The translations under genes were made by a program, and so were the position numbers. Shown here in pieces: positions 33,536 through 46,582 of a DNA stretch of 64,000 bases. Source of the stretch: Voacanga thouarsii (lineage: Eukaryota > Streptophyta > Magnoliopsida > Gentianales > Apocynaceae); the NCBI GenBank assembly GCA_026120185.1, contig JANUWF010001636.1:2666001-2730000 (forward strand). The letters are read 5' to 3'. The notes below the pieces were generated by a model. That model had not been told where the DNA came from. It did not search any database and worked only from the letters and a program-made list of their open reading frames with translations. Positions within the stretch are counted from its first letter, which is position 1; each line of letters opens with the position of its first letter.

Positions 33536-33568
33536 CTTTAATAACGGCAGAGACTCGTGCTGATAACG

Positions 33569-33935
33569 TGTTATAAAATTAGGGTAGTGTTAGAATAAAA
33601 TCTACACACTACACACTAAGAAAATTCTAACTATTCTTTGCACAAGAATTTCTCTTCAAACTTCTCTCTTTCTTTCTCTCACAATTCTTTCTCTAATCTT
33701 TCTTTCACTAATCTTTCTTTCACAAAATGATGGTGTATTACAAGCTTAGAGAATAGCTCTATTTATAGAGCTCTAATTAGTGGAATATATCATTGCATAC
33801 ATCATATTCAACTAATCTCAATTAATGGTGTCTCCACTAAATGGTGGACATCCATAAAAATCTTCTAATAATTCATATAAATCCATAATTAGTGGAGCCT
33901 CCACTAATTAATGGAGATTCCAATAATTCATAACA
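33569..33935 (-). repeat. 5' LTR of chimeric copia element
   Basis: 367 bp, two differences from 28519-28885. Followed by the CTAGT target duplication at 33936-33940. Confidence 0.95.
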
Positions 33936-33940
33936 CTAGT

Positions 33941-36900
33941 GTTTTTCTCACCACTTTGCATGCTTTGTTAGTATAAAGGAAAATTTCACAGAAAGTTGGG
34001 GGGGGGGGGGTATTGGTGTTGATGTGACAATATGAGTGAGATTGAGGACCACTGGGATGAAATCTTCGACCAATGCGTTTATTTTCATGTGGGCTACTAA
34101 CATTATTGGCAACTAGGATATATTATATGTTGATGGACCACTCACTATAGCACACGACTTTGGTATCTTGTGATTAAGTAAAAACGCGTATTTGTCTCTT
34201 AAGCACGTTTTTTAAAAACTCTCTTAAGGAAAGAGGCTATAGGGTATATGAAATGAGTTCGTATATTTTCCGCGAGCTTTCTTATGATATGATGGAAACA
34301 GTTGAAGTTTTTTATAATGAAATATGGATGTACCCAACCAATCTTGAATATTAAAGGGTAAGATTCTCCACGAGGCTTATGACATCATTCAAATCTTTGG
34401 TTACGAAAAAGTGTTATTTGTCTTCTAGTATTAGCTGTCTTAAACCGACATTAACAACCTGATTGAATTGAAAGAAATTGAAGGAGGGGAAAGGAGAGAA
34501 AACAAAGGTTTTAAATTTTAAGTGTTTGGATTAATTTTTTATAAAGAAAAGGAAAAGAATAAGGTGATCATAGAGAGATTAAGGATTTATTTGGATAAAG
34601 TTTACTTAGTTTGATAAGTTTTGTAAAAAATTATTAAATATATATGGTTAGGTAGAATCTAAAAGGAAAATATGATGTGTTGTAAATATGTGATAGTTAT
34701 CGAGAAACAAAAATTATATAAAATAATAATATATTTAAATTAAAGTGAAATTTTTATTTAAGATGAAAAGGAAAAATTACTTTCCACTTATAAATTTAAT
34801 ATAGAAGTTTCAAACCTTTTCCCAATTCAAAAATAGATGAAAATAGAAGGAAAAGAATTTTTATTTAATAAATTTTTAATAAATAGATTAAAATATTTTA
34901 ATATTATTAAATCAAATTAGTAAATAAATAATTATCTTTTCATTTTTATTTTTTTCCTCTCTCTCTTTAAAAGTACTATATTTAATATTTCTTTTTTTTT
35001 TTAACTACATCTAACTAAATATCATAAATAATTATTAATTTCTTCTCTTTTCTGTCCTACTCATCTCGTTCTCTTTTCCTTCCCTTAATATAAATAGGCC
35101 GTAAACCCAAGTCATTCTTTTCGTTATCTTTTTCCTAATATAATATCACCAACCCTCCAAGAGTTGTAGGTTTCTAGTAATTAAATTATTGATAGCTTTT
35201 ATTTCTTACACTTGAAGGAAATCTTACGTTGGTCAAATTGCAGGTGTTTTTTTTTTGTCAAACATTGGCCGAGATTTATATAGTGCAATAACCCTTTGTT
35301 CAGACACGTCATTTCCTATCTGACTTTCCATTGAATTTTTGTGCATTTGACGTTGGAAAGCCATTGAATTTTGCAAGAGCACTCGAAAGGATAGAATATA
35401 GAAACACGTGTTCAGGGTAATAGTGATAAGGGTCGTAAAGAATTTGACTCGATATTCACTAATAAATTATGCACCTAATAGAGAAAAATAAAAAGAATAG
35501 CTAAGAATTTGACTCGATATTTAAAAATAAATTGAGGCAAATTCTTATATGTAAGCAAAAACAAAATAAAAAAAAATCATGAAAATTAAAGGGGAAGAGA
35601 TTTTTTATATTATCTTTTTCGGGTAAAATATGTATGTATAGAGATGGCAGCATCAGCAAATTGAAGCTTGGCCGACATGGGAAAAGATTTGAAAGAAAGG
35701 TATATTTAAGATGGGTATGGCCATATTCAATTGAATTACTGTATTCTAAACTCAGTGCCGATATTGAATTGCCTTTTTAAAGCTGCCATCCCCTCCTTAT
35801 TCCATTTTACCCCCGATTTTAAATTTATTTTTTAAAAAAAGATAAGTTTTTGGTCAAAGCAATAAAATGGGGTTTTAATAGATAATCAAAATTTCACATT
35901 ACTATCTAAATTTCATCTTAAATACAATAATTTTTTTTACATGGCCATCCAAGCATATCTAATTCTTAAATTAAATTAGCTAACGTAGTATACTAAATAC
36001 TATAAAGTAGTATAAATTCCTTCTCTAACCAATTCAAAAAATAAAAAGACTAAATTATTTATAAATTTAAATTTATAAAAAGTAAAAAATATAATACGAT
36101 TGAACTAATTTAACTTAATTTAATCTAGTTAATTTAGTCTTTTTGTTCTTTGAATTAGTTAGATGAGAAATTATATTACTTTATGTTTAATTTACCATAT
36201 TAACTAACTTACTTTAAGGATTAGAGGTGCTTGAATGGCAATATAAGAAAAATTGTAGTTCAGATTATAATTAGATTTAAATTGAAATTTAGATGACAAT
36301 ATAAGATTTTGACTATACTTAAGATCACAAAGTAAATTTTTCTCCTTTTAATATTTTGTGAAAGTTTCTCAACCAACTATTCAGTTAGGAAGTCTTCTAT
36401 TACACTATTACCCTTATGCTTTTCTCTATAAAACAGAGGGTTTCAAGTGAGATACATAAAAACTAAACTAGAAAAAGACTTGTTATTTACGACAACTTAT
36501 TCTATAGTTTTCTAAATGAGTTTCTAAAGAAGTATCAAAAAATTTATTTACCTTCGAGATATATAATGTAGTGATAAATGACGAGCCTGTAAATTATAAT
36601 ATCCTTATGAGATTATAAATTTGATACTTAATTTTAAGCTATATATTTCGCAATTTATATGGCCTTGGGCAAGGGCCAAAAAAAAGTAACTCATTCATTC
36701 AATTCAGCCATGTTCTATAAGAAGGCATCTTCCTTCTCCTTTAGGTAACCATTACAACAGTCCAAGGAAAGAGAAATTGAAAAAGAGGGGAAACTAAGAG
36801 CATGTTGTCAAATTGAGGGAAGCATTTGATTGCCACTACTCTATACTTTATTGAGCTCCATACATTGGCACACACGTACACATCCAAATTTTATTTTTTT

Positions 36901-37615
36901 AATAAAAAAATTTATAAAGTGTATCAGCAATTTATTATTGCATATAAATGTTTGATACTTTTTTCGCATTGTTTTTTATTTAATTATCTCTTATTTTTTT
37001 TATAAAATTAAAAATATATTTATTATTTTTTCAATCATATCTTATCATTTATTAATATATTAGATCAAAATTTTAATTTTAAAACAAGATGTACAACTTT
37101 CAATAAGTATACTTCAGTTTTTTTAAAACTTTTTAAATGAAAAAAAAAATCTTAATTTATATAAATTATATAAAAATGACACTTATTTAAGAATTAAGAA
37201 AATAATTAATCAAAAAAGATATTTAATGCGGTAATCTGGAAAAGCAGGCACTCCAATAAAAGTACTATTAGCCAAAAGCAAGTGGAAGAATAGAAAATAA
37301 CAAAACATGCAATAAGCTGTGATTCACATGGTATGAGTACTGAAATACATTTGGAGATGCCACACTTTGGGTAAATTTAATTTCTTTTTTTTTCCCCAAA
37401 AAAAAGGGGCTAAACGGACTGCTGAAGCAAAGGGGGAAAGACAGCAGTTATTGGTTGCCCGTAACTTTGAAAAAGCAGCCCTCTCGAGATTTTTGGTATT
37501 TTTCGTCCACTCCACAAGGCCACTACCTCCTTGCCTTATCATTAAAAATTGAGACTCCACATCCCCGGGGCACATTTAGACTACTGAATCTATCTATCTG
37601 TAATAGTGTGAAAGT
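33941..37615. other. Intergenic stretch
   Basis: No gene recognised. It contains a 13-base G run (33998-34010) and AT-rich DNA. Frames at 37324-37575 have no family motif. Confidence 0.55.
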
Positions 37616-37619
37616 TTAA

Positions 37620-37945
37620 ATCTATATTTTCGGTTCGTTTCAAATTATTTATTTTATTTAATTAATTATGTAAATATTAAGATAGATAAGTCTTTTAATT
37701 AATTAAATTTTTATTTTTAAAATTTAATTTATTCTCTTTATTTATTAAAAAGTACTTAAATTTTAAAACTTTGATATATTCCAAATTACTTCTCTCTTTT
37801 ATTATTTAAATGGGATCAACGTGTTAGGAAAGAAATTATTTAATATGTTTAGAAAATAAAGTATTATTAAAGGGGACAGATTTAATATATTAAATCTTAA
37901 TTTCTTAACAAAAGAAATAATTTGAGACAAAATTAAACTAAAAGC
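37620..37945. mobile_element. Possible Stowaway-like MITE (low certainty)
   Basis: A left segment containing TTTCAAATTATTTATTTTA and a right segment whose complement contains TCTCAAATTATTTCTTTTG form an inverted repeat about 300 bp apart. Exact ends and duplication are not clear. Confidence 0.3.
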
Positions 37946-39308
37946 AAGATGGATAATTTGGAACGAGATGAGTAGGTAGGAACTTAAAAAGACCAATCAG
38001 TGTTCTCTTGGGCACAATTATACACAAAATATTATAAGGAATTCGAAGCCAACCGAGACATATTTTACTATTTATATCTTCTAAAGGACGAATATTAAAA
38101 ATTAAAAATTAATAATCGGAACAAATCCAGACATCGAACTTATAATAAAAAAAATGGAGACTCCGCTTTTTTATATTTATTACGTACTATAATTTCACTG
38201 CTTTTTAAAAACGTCCCATGCCTTCTCCAGTCGCCGAGAGAGACGTGTCAACCTTTTTACTTATTTTTTCCCCTTTGCACAGTTTACCGTGGGGTCCACT
38301 ATAGATTTTCACCGGGCCAACCGTTGTTCAAAACGTAATAATTTGGCTATCGAATAAATAACTTTTTGTTTGAGAGTATCTTAAATAATTTGGACTATTA
38401 TTGTAAAGAAAAATAGATACGTATTTAATTATATTTATCTTTTAAATTATCAAAAAAAATTCTCTAAATCGAGTAACAGTATTAATGCGATCACGTCACT
38501 TATACTAGGAGACATTGATGAGCATGGAATCCAAGTAAGACCCATAAAGCATCAAACTTGAGATATTTTGATTTAACAAATAATATTTTATTAAAAGAAT
38601 GATTTATCTTATCTCGAACACATTGTTTATAATAGGAATCAAATACTATTATAAAGTAAATGAATATGTACCTAATAAGTACCAGATTCAAATGAATGTG
38701 ATGGATACCAAGCTTGAAATGTTCTATCCTTAATATATATATATATATATATTAAATAATTATCTTAACTTGACTAAATAACTTATAATTCAAAAATAAC
38801 GATATGATGCCTAAAGTACTAAAAGGAGTTTATACAAACTCTTCAAAGCTCATCGATCTTGAAGGAATTAAATATTAAATGGATGTCTTTCCCATTTTCT
38901 TGGAAATGTCAAAGATAAACCATGCACACTTTGCATTTTTACACCACTCCGGATAAATATGTGGTCTTTAATAGTGTAAAAAAAAAAAGAAAAATTGCAA
39001 AATATGAAACTTCTAAGTTTAATGTACAAAATTTCCTCCACGACTGAAAATCATTAATCAATTTACTCATTCTGCATTCAATAATTTTCCATCCATCTAT
39101 TATCTCCTTTAACAAAATTATATAAAACAATTGGCTCAGTTAAAACTTTTTTCATCTTTAACTATGTTTACTATTTTAGAAAAGGAGTGGCTAAAATCTA
39201 AACTTATATCTCTAAACTATAATTATCTTACGTAATTATTATTACCCTTTGATTATAAAAATGTTAAATTCACAACTCTCTAATTTAAATCCTTGTCCCT
39301 ATCTATTA
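37946..39308. other. Intergenic stretch
   Basis: AT-rich, with a short (AT)n near 38737-38751. No coding signal seen. Confidence 0.5.
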
Positions 39309-39597
39309 CTTATCCCGTTTCAAAATATTTGTTCACGAAGCCTTCTGTACACAAAGTAAGGATGTTGAAAATAATATAATAATTTAGATAAAGTTCATAT
39401 TTTACCCATATTAAAAACACTATAGTTATTGATTAGTGAAAATTCTCAAGAAGAAAGAAGAGTTTTGAAAGATTGTGTAATTGACTTGAAATAAATAAGG
39501 ATATAATAAGAAAAAACTAATCATTAGATCTATAAATATATACATGAATAAATATTTAAAAAAAAATTCGTGAACAAATATTTTAAAATAGAGGAAG
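39309..39597. mobile_element. Stowaway-like MITE
   Basis: TA duplications at 39307-39308 and 39598-39599. Terminal inverted repeats of about 33 bp: left CTTATCCCGTTTCAAAATAT, right read inward CTTCCTCTATTTTAAAATAT, then both TTTGTTCACGAA. Length 289 bp, no coding capacity. Confidence 0.7.
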
Positions 39598-39751
39598 TAA
39601 TATTTATTAATTAGACAAAATTTCTGAAAAATTTACGCTCTGTGCTTCCTTTCTATGGTAATCGTGAACTAAGACGTCTAGGTGAATTTCCAATAGACTT
39701 GGATTTTGTAAGTAAAACAGATTCACATAATGCTTAAGCTCCCAAGAAGGC

Positions 39752-39995
39752 TCACCATATATAGTCTTTTAGCACCGAGACATGAAGTTCTCTAGAGAAA
39801 ACACAAATATAGTGAAGGTATCCTTTTGATTCCCCAAAACGAGTTCCCCAGTTCTGCCTCGGGTAAGGCAACATGCTCAATTTTGACAATTCTTTTGCAA
39901 CATCAAATGTCAATACATAATTGTCAGAAATAGACAATGCAACCTACCATTGGCAAACATCACTACTGCGTTAGACTTTTTCCATTTTCGAGTAT
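39752..39995 (-). pseudogene. F-box-associated domain fragment
   Basis: On the minus strand, FANGRLHC, then after a one-base frame slip near 39937, SDNYVLTFDVAKEL, then WGTRFGESKGYLHYI and SRELHV, ending at a stop at 39752-39754. These are characteristic pieces of the F-box-associated interaction domain of plant F-box proteins, substrate receptors of SCF ubiquitin ligases. No F-box or upstream coding sequence is nearby, so it is a relic. Confidence 0.55.
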
Positions 39996-39999
39996 CTGA

Positions 40000-42434
40000 C
40001 GAGTATACGAAGTATGAATGCATGTTTGGATCGTTTCTCAAACACTGAACGATTATCAACATGAAGCTTGGAGCTTGATACTGATAAACATGAATACATA
40101 GGAGACTTGGATTTAAATTGAAGAGGTGTAGATTTAGTCCTTTATATAATAAAAGGATAATAATGATTATACAAAATAATTATAGTTTGGAAGTGTAAAT
40201 TTATATTATAATAGTATGGATTTAATCATTCTCTTTTAGAAAAACATACCCTATATAACCAAAATTTAATCATTTTACAGAGACATTTGATTGAGCTAAC
40301 AAACATGAAATAATTGTTTCACTGTCAGGGCAAAGATCCAGCCAAAGAAACAGATCATTGGAAAAAGATTTTGCCTGCTTTTGGGGACTAGGTATGTCCA
40401 TAGGGCTTTCTTTATTTATTTTATCAATTTGTTGAAGATTGTTGGCAGGAAATGCTGCGAACTTCTAATAGTGGCCATAAATATAAGAAAATAAAAGTTC
40501 GATTGAACATATATTGTATATTTATAAATTTTTTAATTTTTTTTAGAAAACGAGTTAGGAGTTCAAATTTTATTCTAGACATCAAATTCTTTAATTTTTT
40601 TTAGCTTTATATGATTAAATGAACGCGAAGATCTAATCAAGAAAATGAAAGGATGAAAATTAAGCAGAATATTGAATTAGCAGTGCTCAAGGTGTCAAAT
40701 TATGTTAACAGCTTTTGATTTTTTATTTTTTAATGGAGGATGTATTTCGTGTTTTTTGTTGAATCCTTGTGGAGGAGGATTTATTGAAGAGAGAAAAAGA
40801 AAAAGAAAAACATTTTTTATTTATGTTTTAAGCATGAAAAGAATGGCATCTTGGTGGAAATTAAACGGCAAGTATGTTGGATCTGAGAGCCCTGTTGAGA
40901 GTTTGACTTGAAGCCGTTCCCTTGGCAAGTCAAAAGACCTATGAGGCAGAAGCATAGGTTTTTGCAGTTTCGACTAGAATTGTTTGATAATCTTGCACAC
41001 GACAGCTCCAATCCTTTTCAAGGTTTCCAATCAATCCTTTTCAATATATATATATATATATATATAATCTTTTCACACTAAAGAAAGTTCGTCTTCAATA
41101 TAAATAAAATTGAATATCTTTCGATATTTACATAACAACATGCTATATTAGTAATAATTGTAATTACTAGTTAAAATTAAAAAAGAACTTCAATTGGGTA
41201 AGGTAGTTATTAAAAATAATTGTTTTATACAAAAAAAATAAATAAAAAGTTACGACTGAATTATAGTCATTTAGATTAATTATAAATGATATGTCTTGAT
41301 ACAATTTAAACACTAAAAGAGGTCCAATTTTTTTCATATTGGAGAAGAGTCGATCTTTTCCCGGATTTCCCAGGAAACATATCATGTGGAGCTCAAGCAT
41401 CATGCGGCGATGAAAAACAAATCTTACCTAGGATCCAAAATGGCATAGTCAGCAAACCATTATCCCCTTAATCTCTAACACTGTTCAATTTTAACCACTT
41501 CACAGTAAATTATCCTCATTTTGCCACAATGGAAAGCTCTGTTTTGATGTTAATTATTTGTCCTATCTCAATCGTTAGTGCATATATTTACTATTTATCG
41601 TGATAATGAATAAATAAATAATTAGATATTATTGATTTTTTATACATTAGTATGCAAACTTAATACATATTTGTTATATATCTTGTTTAAGTATTTGAAA
41701 AAATTTTGTGTGTAATTAAATACTAGTAACTAACGAGACTTCAAATTTTTTTCAGCAAAATCTCTGGTTGATATTCACTTTAACCTAGGCAGGGCAACAG
41801 CCATGTAGCCATGTCTCACTTCCCAAGGTAGTCTTCTAGTATTATAAGTATTGAAAACGAACCTTATCTCATATTATAACAACAGTAGATATCTTTTAAC
41901 ATTTTAATAGTATTAATACACATAATTTTTTAATAATTTAAAGGTTAATACCACGTCATCCTATTTTTCTTCTCTACGAGGTGTCTACTTCCACAATTAC
42001 TTGTTAATATCCTGATTTAATAAAAGTTATTTTTTAATCTCAACTATTAAATACAAATTCTAGTGAAGTGATGGGTTTTTTCAAAGGAGATACTCCAGTA
42101 TTATAAGTTATGTTGACATGCCTTACATCAACCTATGTATCCAGCCCCAATCAACCCTCTCCCTAGTTTCTACTGTTTACTGTTCCCATGTTAAATTTGT
42201 TATTGATAATATATTATGGATACACTATTTGAATTTTTTATTCACTATGTCAAATTATGGTAGTGATATAAAAATACTATCCTACTCCTTAGTTCCAAAC
42301 TTCAACGCCCCTCCCCCCACAATTTCTTCTCTTTTCCTCTGGAAAATTTTCCCTTCATTTCTGGAATTTTCTCTTTATCATATAGGTTGGAAATCAAATT
42401 ATCTGATTGATATAACACTCAAAAGATCAAGCCG
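40000..42434. other. Intergenic and BBX promoter region
   Basis: No confident gene. An isolated exon-like segment at 40329-40391 is discussed under findings. Short (AT)n at about 41045-41067. The last few hundred bases would be the BBX gene promoter and leader. Confidence 0.5.
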
Positions 42435-43729
42435 ATGAAGATCCAGTGCGACGTCTGTGACAAAGACGAAGCATCAGTCTTTTGTGTTGCAGATGAGGCT
42501 GCACTCTGCAACGCCTGCGACCACCGTGTTCACCATGCTAACAAGCTTGCGGGAAAGCATCAACGTTTCTCTCTACTCCAACCTTCGGCTAAACAAGTCC
42601 CTCTCTGCGATATCTGTCAGGTATCTAAGTTGTCTTGAAGGTAAATCACAGGAAAGCCATCTTAATTTGAGTCTTGAATCTTGATCATGGTTTTTTTTAT
42701 TGGTTGTGGTGCATACAGGAGAGAAGGGCCTTCTTATTTTGTCAACAGGATAGGGCAATCTTGTGCAGAGAGTGTGATATTCCGATACATAAAGCAAATG
42801 AGCTTACTCAGAAGCATAACAGATTTCTTCTCACAGGTGTCAAGCTCTCAGCAAACTCTTCCCTTTATTCACCACCATCATCATCATCGCCGGCAGAAGC
42901 TGCCTCCTCTGCATCTCTGAGCAATGTTTCCGATTGCGTCCCCAGTCTTCAGTCTCAAAACCCAACAAATAGGCCCGAACCATCTAACCACACAATTTCC
43001 AAGAATCCTAACCCACGTACTATATCGAACGCTACAACAGCAATTGCAAACACGATCACTGAAGCACCACCTGCAGCAACAAATGACAAAGGTACACCTA
43101 TTCATGGCCAAATGATGAATGGTGGAGGGGCTAATGTTCCGACAAGCAGCATATCCGAGTACTTGATAGAAATGCTACCCGGGTGGCACGTTGAAGACTT
43201 CCTCGATCCGTCTTCTCCTTTTGGTTTCTGTAAGGTTTGCATTGATCCTATGATGTTCTCGTACTAATGATTTCGTATTTGAGATCAGACCACTTAATGA
43301 TTCAGCACTAACTGTGGATCACTAAGTGGTCTATCCGAATCAAGGAATTTCCGTCACCAGTACTGATAAGAAGGTTTGCCAATAGTTTTGAGCGGAATAT
43401 CTTTGTTTTCTTGATTGTAGAGCACTGGAGACCATGATATGATACCATTGTGGGATGCCGATCTAGAGAGCAACAGCAACCTGAGCTCATTCTCAGCAGA
43501 AAGTACAGGTCTCTGGGTCCCCCAAGCTGCAGCTCCTTCACATCCTACTCAAATTCAATCGTTTTCCACTTCGAGCATGGGTTTTGGTGGGCAAATCAGC
43601 TTTAAAGAGTCTAAAGACATCTCAAACATCAAGTCCAGCAGAAAATGGACCGATGACAATTCTTTTGCGGTTCCACAGATCAACCCATCTTCCACTGTCG
43701 GCTCCAAGAGATATAGAACTTTATGGTAG
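42435..43729 (+). CDS. Double B-box zinc-finger protein, BBX20/BBX21 type
   Basis: Three exons: 42435-42620, 42719-43234 and 43421-43729, GT-AG, all phase 0, giving 336 residues. B-box 1 occupies about residues 5-47 (C5, C8, C17, C25, C28, H33, H42). B-box 2, about 58-100, has CDICQERRAFLFC across the first junction. No CCT domain follows, which puts it in the double-B-box, CCT-less structural group IV. The Ser/Pro/Asn-rich middle is followed by SEYLIEMLPGWHVEDFLD and a C-terminal KRYRTLW, as in BBX20/21/STH2 proteins. Those act in the nucleus with HY5 and COP1 to promote seedling photomorphogenesis and HY5 target genes; the role here is by family. All zinc ligands are kept and the gene appears intact. 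Confidence 0.9.
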
Positions 43730-46582
43730 ATCAGTTAGATATCAAGAACCAAAATCCTATCTCTTAGAAAACTGTTTGCCACTTGGCAAATATTCTTGAC
43801 AAACTTAGCTCAAGGAAGAAACTTCTTTTTCGTTTTCCCTCTTTTTGTATTTCTTTGATCCTTAAAATTTGTGTCAAGGTTGGAACGAGGTTGTTTTCTT
43901 GAATTATGCTTGTTTTTTTTCCCATATGTACTTGCCAAACTGCAAGGTTCTTTGTTTGTTATTGTAAATATCTTTTGCGGATCACATGAATGATGGCATA
44001 ACCCATCGAGCTAGTTAGCATCCGAGATTTGAGTTGGCTAAGACAGACAATCAAGGGTCACGTCTCATGTGTTTGCCCATCTTAGATTCAAGAAATTTTC
44101 ATGTTTTCATGGGAAATAATATAGGGGTTTGGTTTAAAGAGAGGAAGTGACAGTTAGAAAAGCACAAATCCTTGCTCCTTTTGCTTTCTTGTCTGGGGAA
44201 TAATTAGACCTGTGACATTGCAGAAAGTAGAAATTTTATGATTATGATTATTATGATCATTGAGCAGATAAGGAGGACAGACTGGCAATTTGGATGGGGC
44301 TACTATAGCTTTGTCCAATTCACAAAATTCCTTTCATGAATGGGGACGAGAAATTGAATGCCTCCTTTCCAAATTATTCTCTTATTTCATTTTTTTTTAA
44401 AAGAAACAAACTGTTGTATGAGATATTGAGTTCCCCATCACCGCCCCCATCCATAAAATGTCACTTCATCTACTTTAGAAAATGCTTTTGATGGCCCTCC
44501 AAGAATTATTGGCTTCGGTCTCTGCCCCATTTGCAATCTTTGTCTCCACTTTTGCTTATTGTAGCCTAGGTAATTAAAGAGGCGCAACTTAGTATTAAAA
44601 TTACATTTAAATAGAATTTTAAAAAATTGAAATTGTATATATGCTACAATTCTCATTTTTCGTGTTAAGAATAAGAATCATGAACTCGACGAAGAAATAA
44701 ATTTGAATGCATAATTACATGTTTAAAATTTTAAAAATAAAACAAAAAATTATATATTTAATAAATTTTATTATATTCAAATAAATTTATCCTAATTCCA
44801 TTCCTATTTATGTACATCTTAAATGCCGCAAAAATTTTATATACTAGAATGTGTGCTGAAATTGACAATTTCATTATGAGGCCAGGACCAATAGGGGTAG
44901 AGGACCGCGGTGGCCCTCGCCGGGGGAGGTCCCGTCCCGTCCCTGGACTCCACTTGGTTTAAGGCCATTAGTAGCTTACCAATCAAAATTTATACAAGAC
45001 CTTGACCAGCAACTCGCAGGTAGCCTCTGGATCCATTTTACTGTTAAGGGAAAAAGTCTAACTTCTTATGGCCATTAGAATCTGACTGGAAACTTCTTAT
45101 GGAGAACCCCTCAAGCACAGTTGGCTGCCAGCAAAGCTAAAGACCTGCAAAAGTGCATGTTTTGGCCCATTGCTGACACGGAACCCTCTTGACAGAAAAG
45201 TATAGCTTTGGATGATAAAAACAGTTTTGAAAAAACATCCCAATATAATTTTAAAATTTTATTATAATAAATTAGTTCTATTATTTTGAAATTTTTTAAG
45301 TGGATGTTCATCAAAATGCATCTAGTGACGGTCCCAAAATTATCAGAGGGGCTACAAAATGACGATGAGAAATGGAAAAGGGAAATGGAGAAGCCGGCGG
45401 TCAAAGGGATATATAGGACAGCCGAAATTCTGTAAAAAAGTTTGTTTTTGTCATTATCTTTAGCTCAATGAAATGAATTAGAGTCCAGATGTTGTTGAAT
45501 CAAGAAACTATGGAAATCCCCCTCTTTCTTGCACATAAACACGTGAGGAAACCTCTTTTGTACACAAAAGTCCAATGTAGATGTGCTGTCTTTTCATGGT
45601 TTGAATATGAAAAATATGTATTTTATATAGTCATTCAAAAGACGAGCCAAATTTTGGGGCTACTTCCAAACCGACCTCTGCTGATGACGCCTTTGTAGAA
45701 TTGTTTGATCGCTTTCCTCTCTCACTCTCTCTCTTCGCGTTTGGTCGGTGTTTGAAGAGGGTGGGGGGAGGGGGGAAAAATGAAAAGAATGAGAAACATT
45801 GTAGCAGGGCTTACCAAGTTGACAATATGTGCAAGCTATAAGGGAGTAAGTAGTTAAAGTATACGTACGGTTTTGAGTTTGAAATACTTTCACTTACTAA
45901 CTCAATAATAGTTAAAACCTCAAATCACATGGACAATAGACCTCGTTGCCACGCCTAAAGTAATGTTGCAATAGAAACAATAGTTGTCTCCTTAATTACA
46001 ACATGTCATTTGATTTGCTTACTAGTCTTTTTCTTTCTCACCTAATCCGCCGACGGACAGGGTAGATTACGACTGGACCCTGGTAAGAGTCGAATGCAAG
46101 CAAACCTTCAGAAATGATTAATGGCTCCAACTTAATTCCAATTTGCGTACAAGTAATATTATATTGCTAAAGATCCTTCATTTTCTTTATGGGTAGGTTT
46201 TTAATAGGGCGCTTCTGATTCTCTCAAGTGGGCAATCATCAAGGATCTTGATGAGATCACAACGAGCCTCATTATGTGTAAGCATGAAAACAGGCTTCCA
46301 GAGGAAGATGATTTTGATAGACCAAACCAAACCCATCTTGGCTTTGCTAGAGCAGCAAACAATAATGTTAACAGTGAGTTTGGAACTATAGGGTCCCTGG
46401 AAATCTAACCTAATGAGAGTTCTTTGTCTGTCCAAGTAGGCGATGATATTACCACTCCATCCAGGATATGATTACAACTGTGCAGAAAACTTGCTGGCAC
46501 AACATAACGAAGAAGGGAGATTTGTGAGCACCAATGTGAATGCTAATTTCAGACTAAGCAGGAAATACAGATCATCAGAGGC
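43730..46582. other. Intergenic stretch between convergent BBX and SH3P genes
   Basis: BBX 3' UTR on the left and SH3P 3' UTR on the right (convergent genes). A short GC-rich patch lies at 44885-44950. No further gene recognised; the scattered frames lack family motifs. Confidence 0.55.

Larger units (their letters stand above)
28519..33935 (-). mobile_element. Young chimeric Ty1/copia element carrying an RKD gene (copy 2)
   Basis: This 5417-bp element of the same family as 8434-14006 is inserted on the minus strand. Its two 367-bp LTRs differ at two positions only (28701/33751 and 28793/33843, A versus G). Perfect CTAGT duplications flank it (28514-28518 and 33936-33940). Read on the minus strand it holds a 5' LTR, a primer-binding-like CGTTATCAGCACGAGTCTCT, a decayed gag 5' half, about 1.77 kb of foreign DNA (31180-32945, an RKD gene in antisense), the tail of integrase, RT/RNase H, a polypurine tract (AAGGGGGAG) and a 3' LTR. 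The gag zinc knuckle, protease and most of integrase are missing, equivalent to about 9655-11345 in copy 1. It must have moved with proteins supplied in trans. Confidence 0.93.

Noticed and set aside
44885..44950. GC-rich patch as an rRNA or organelle fragment
   Set aside because: Too short and without recognisable rRNA or tRNA features.
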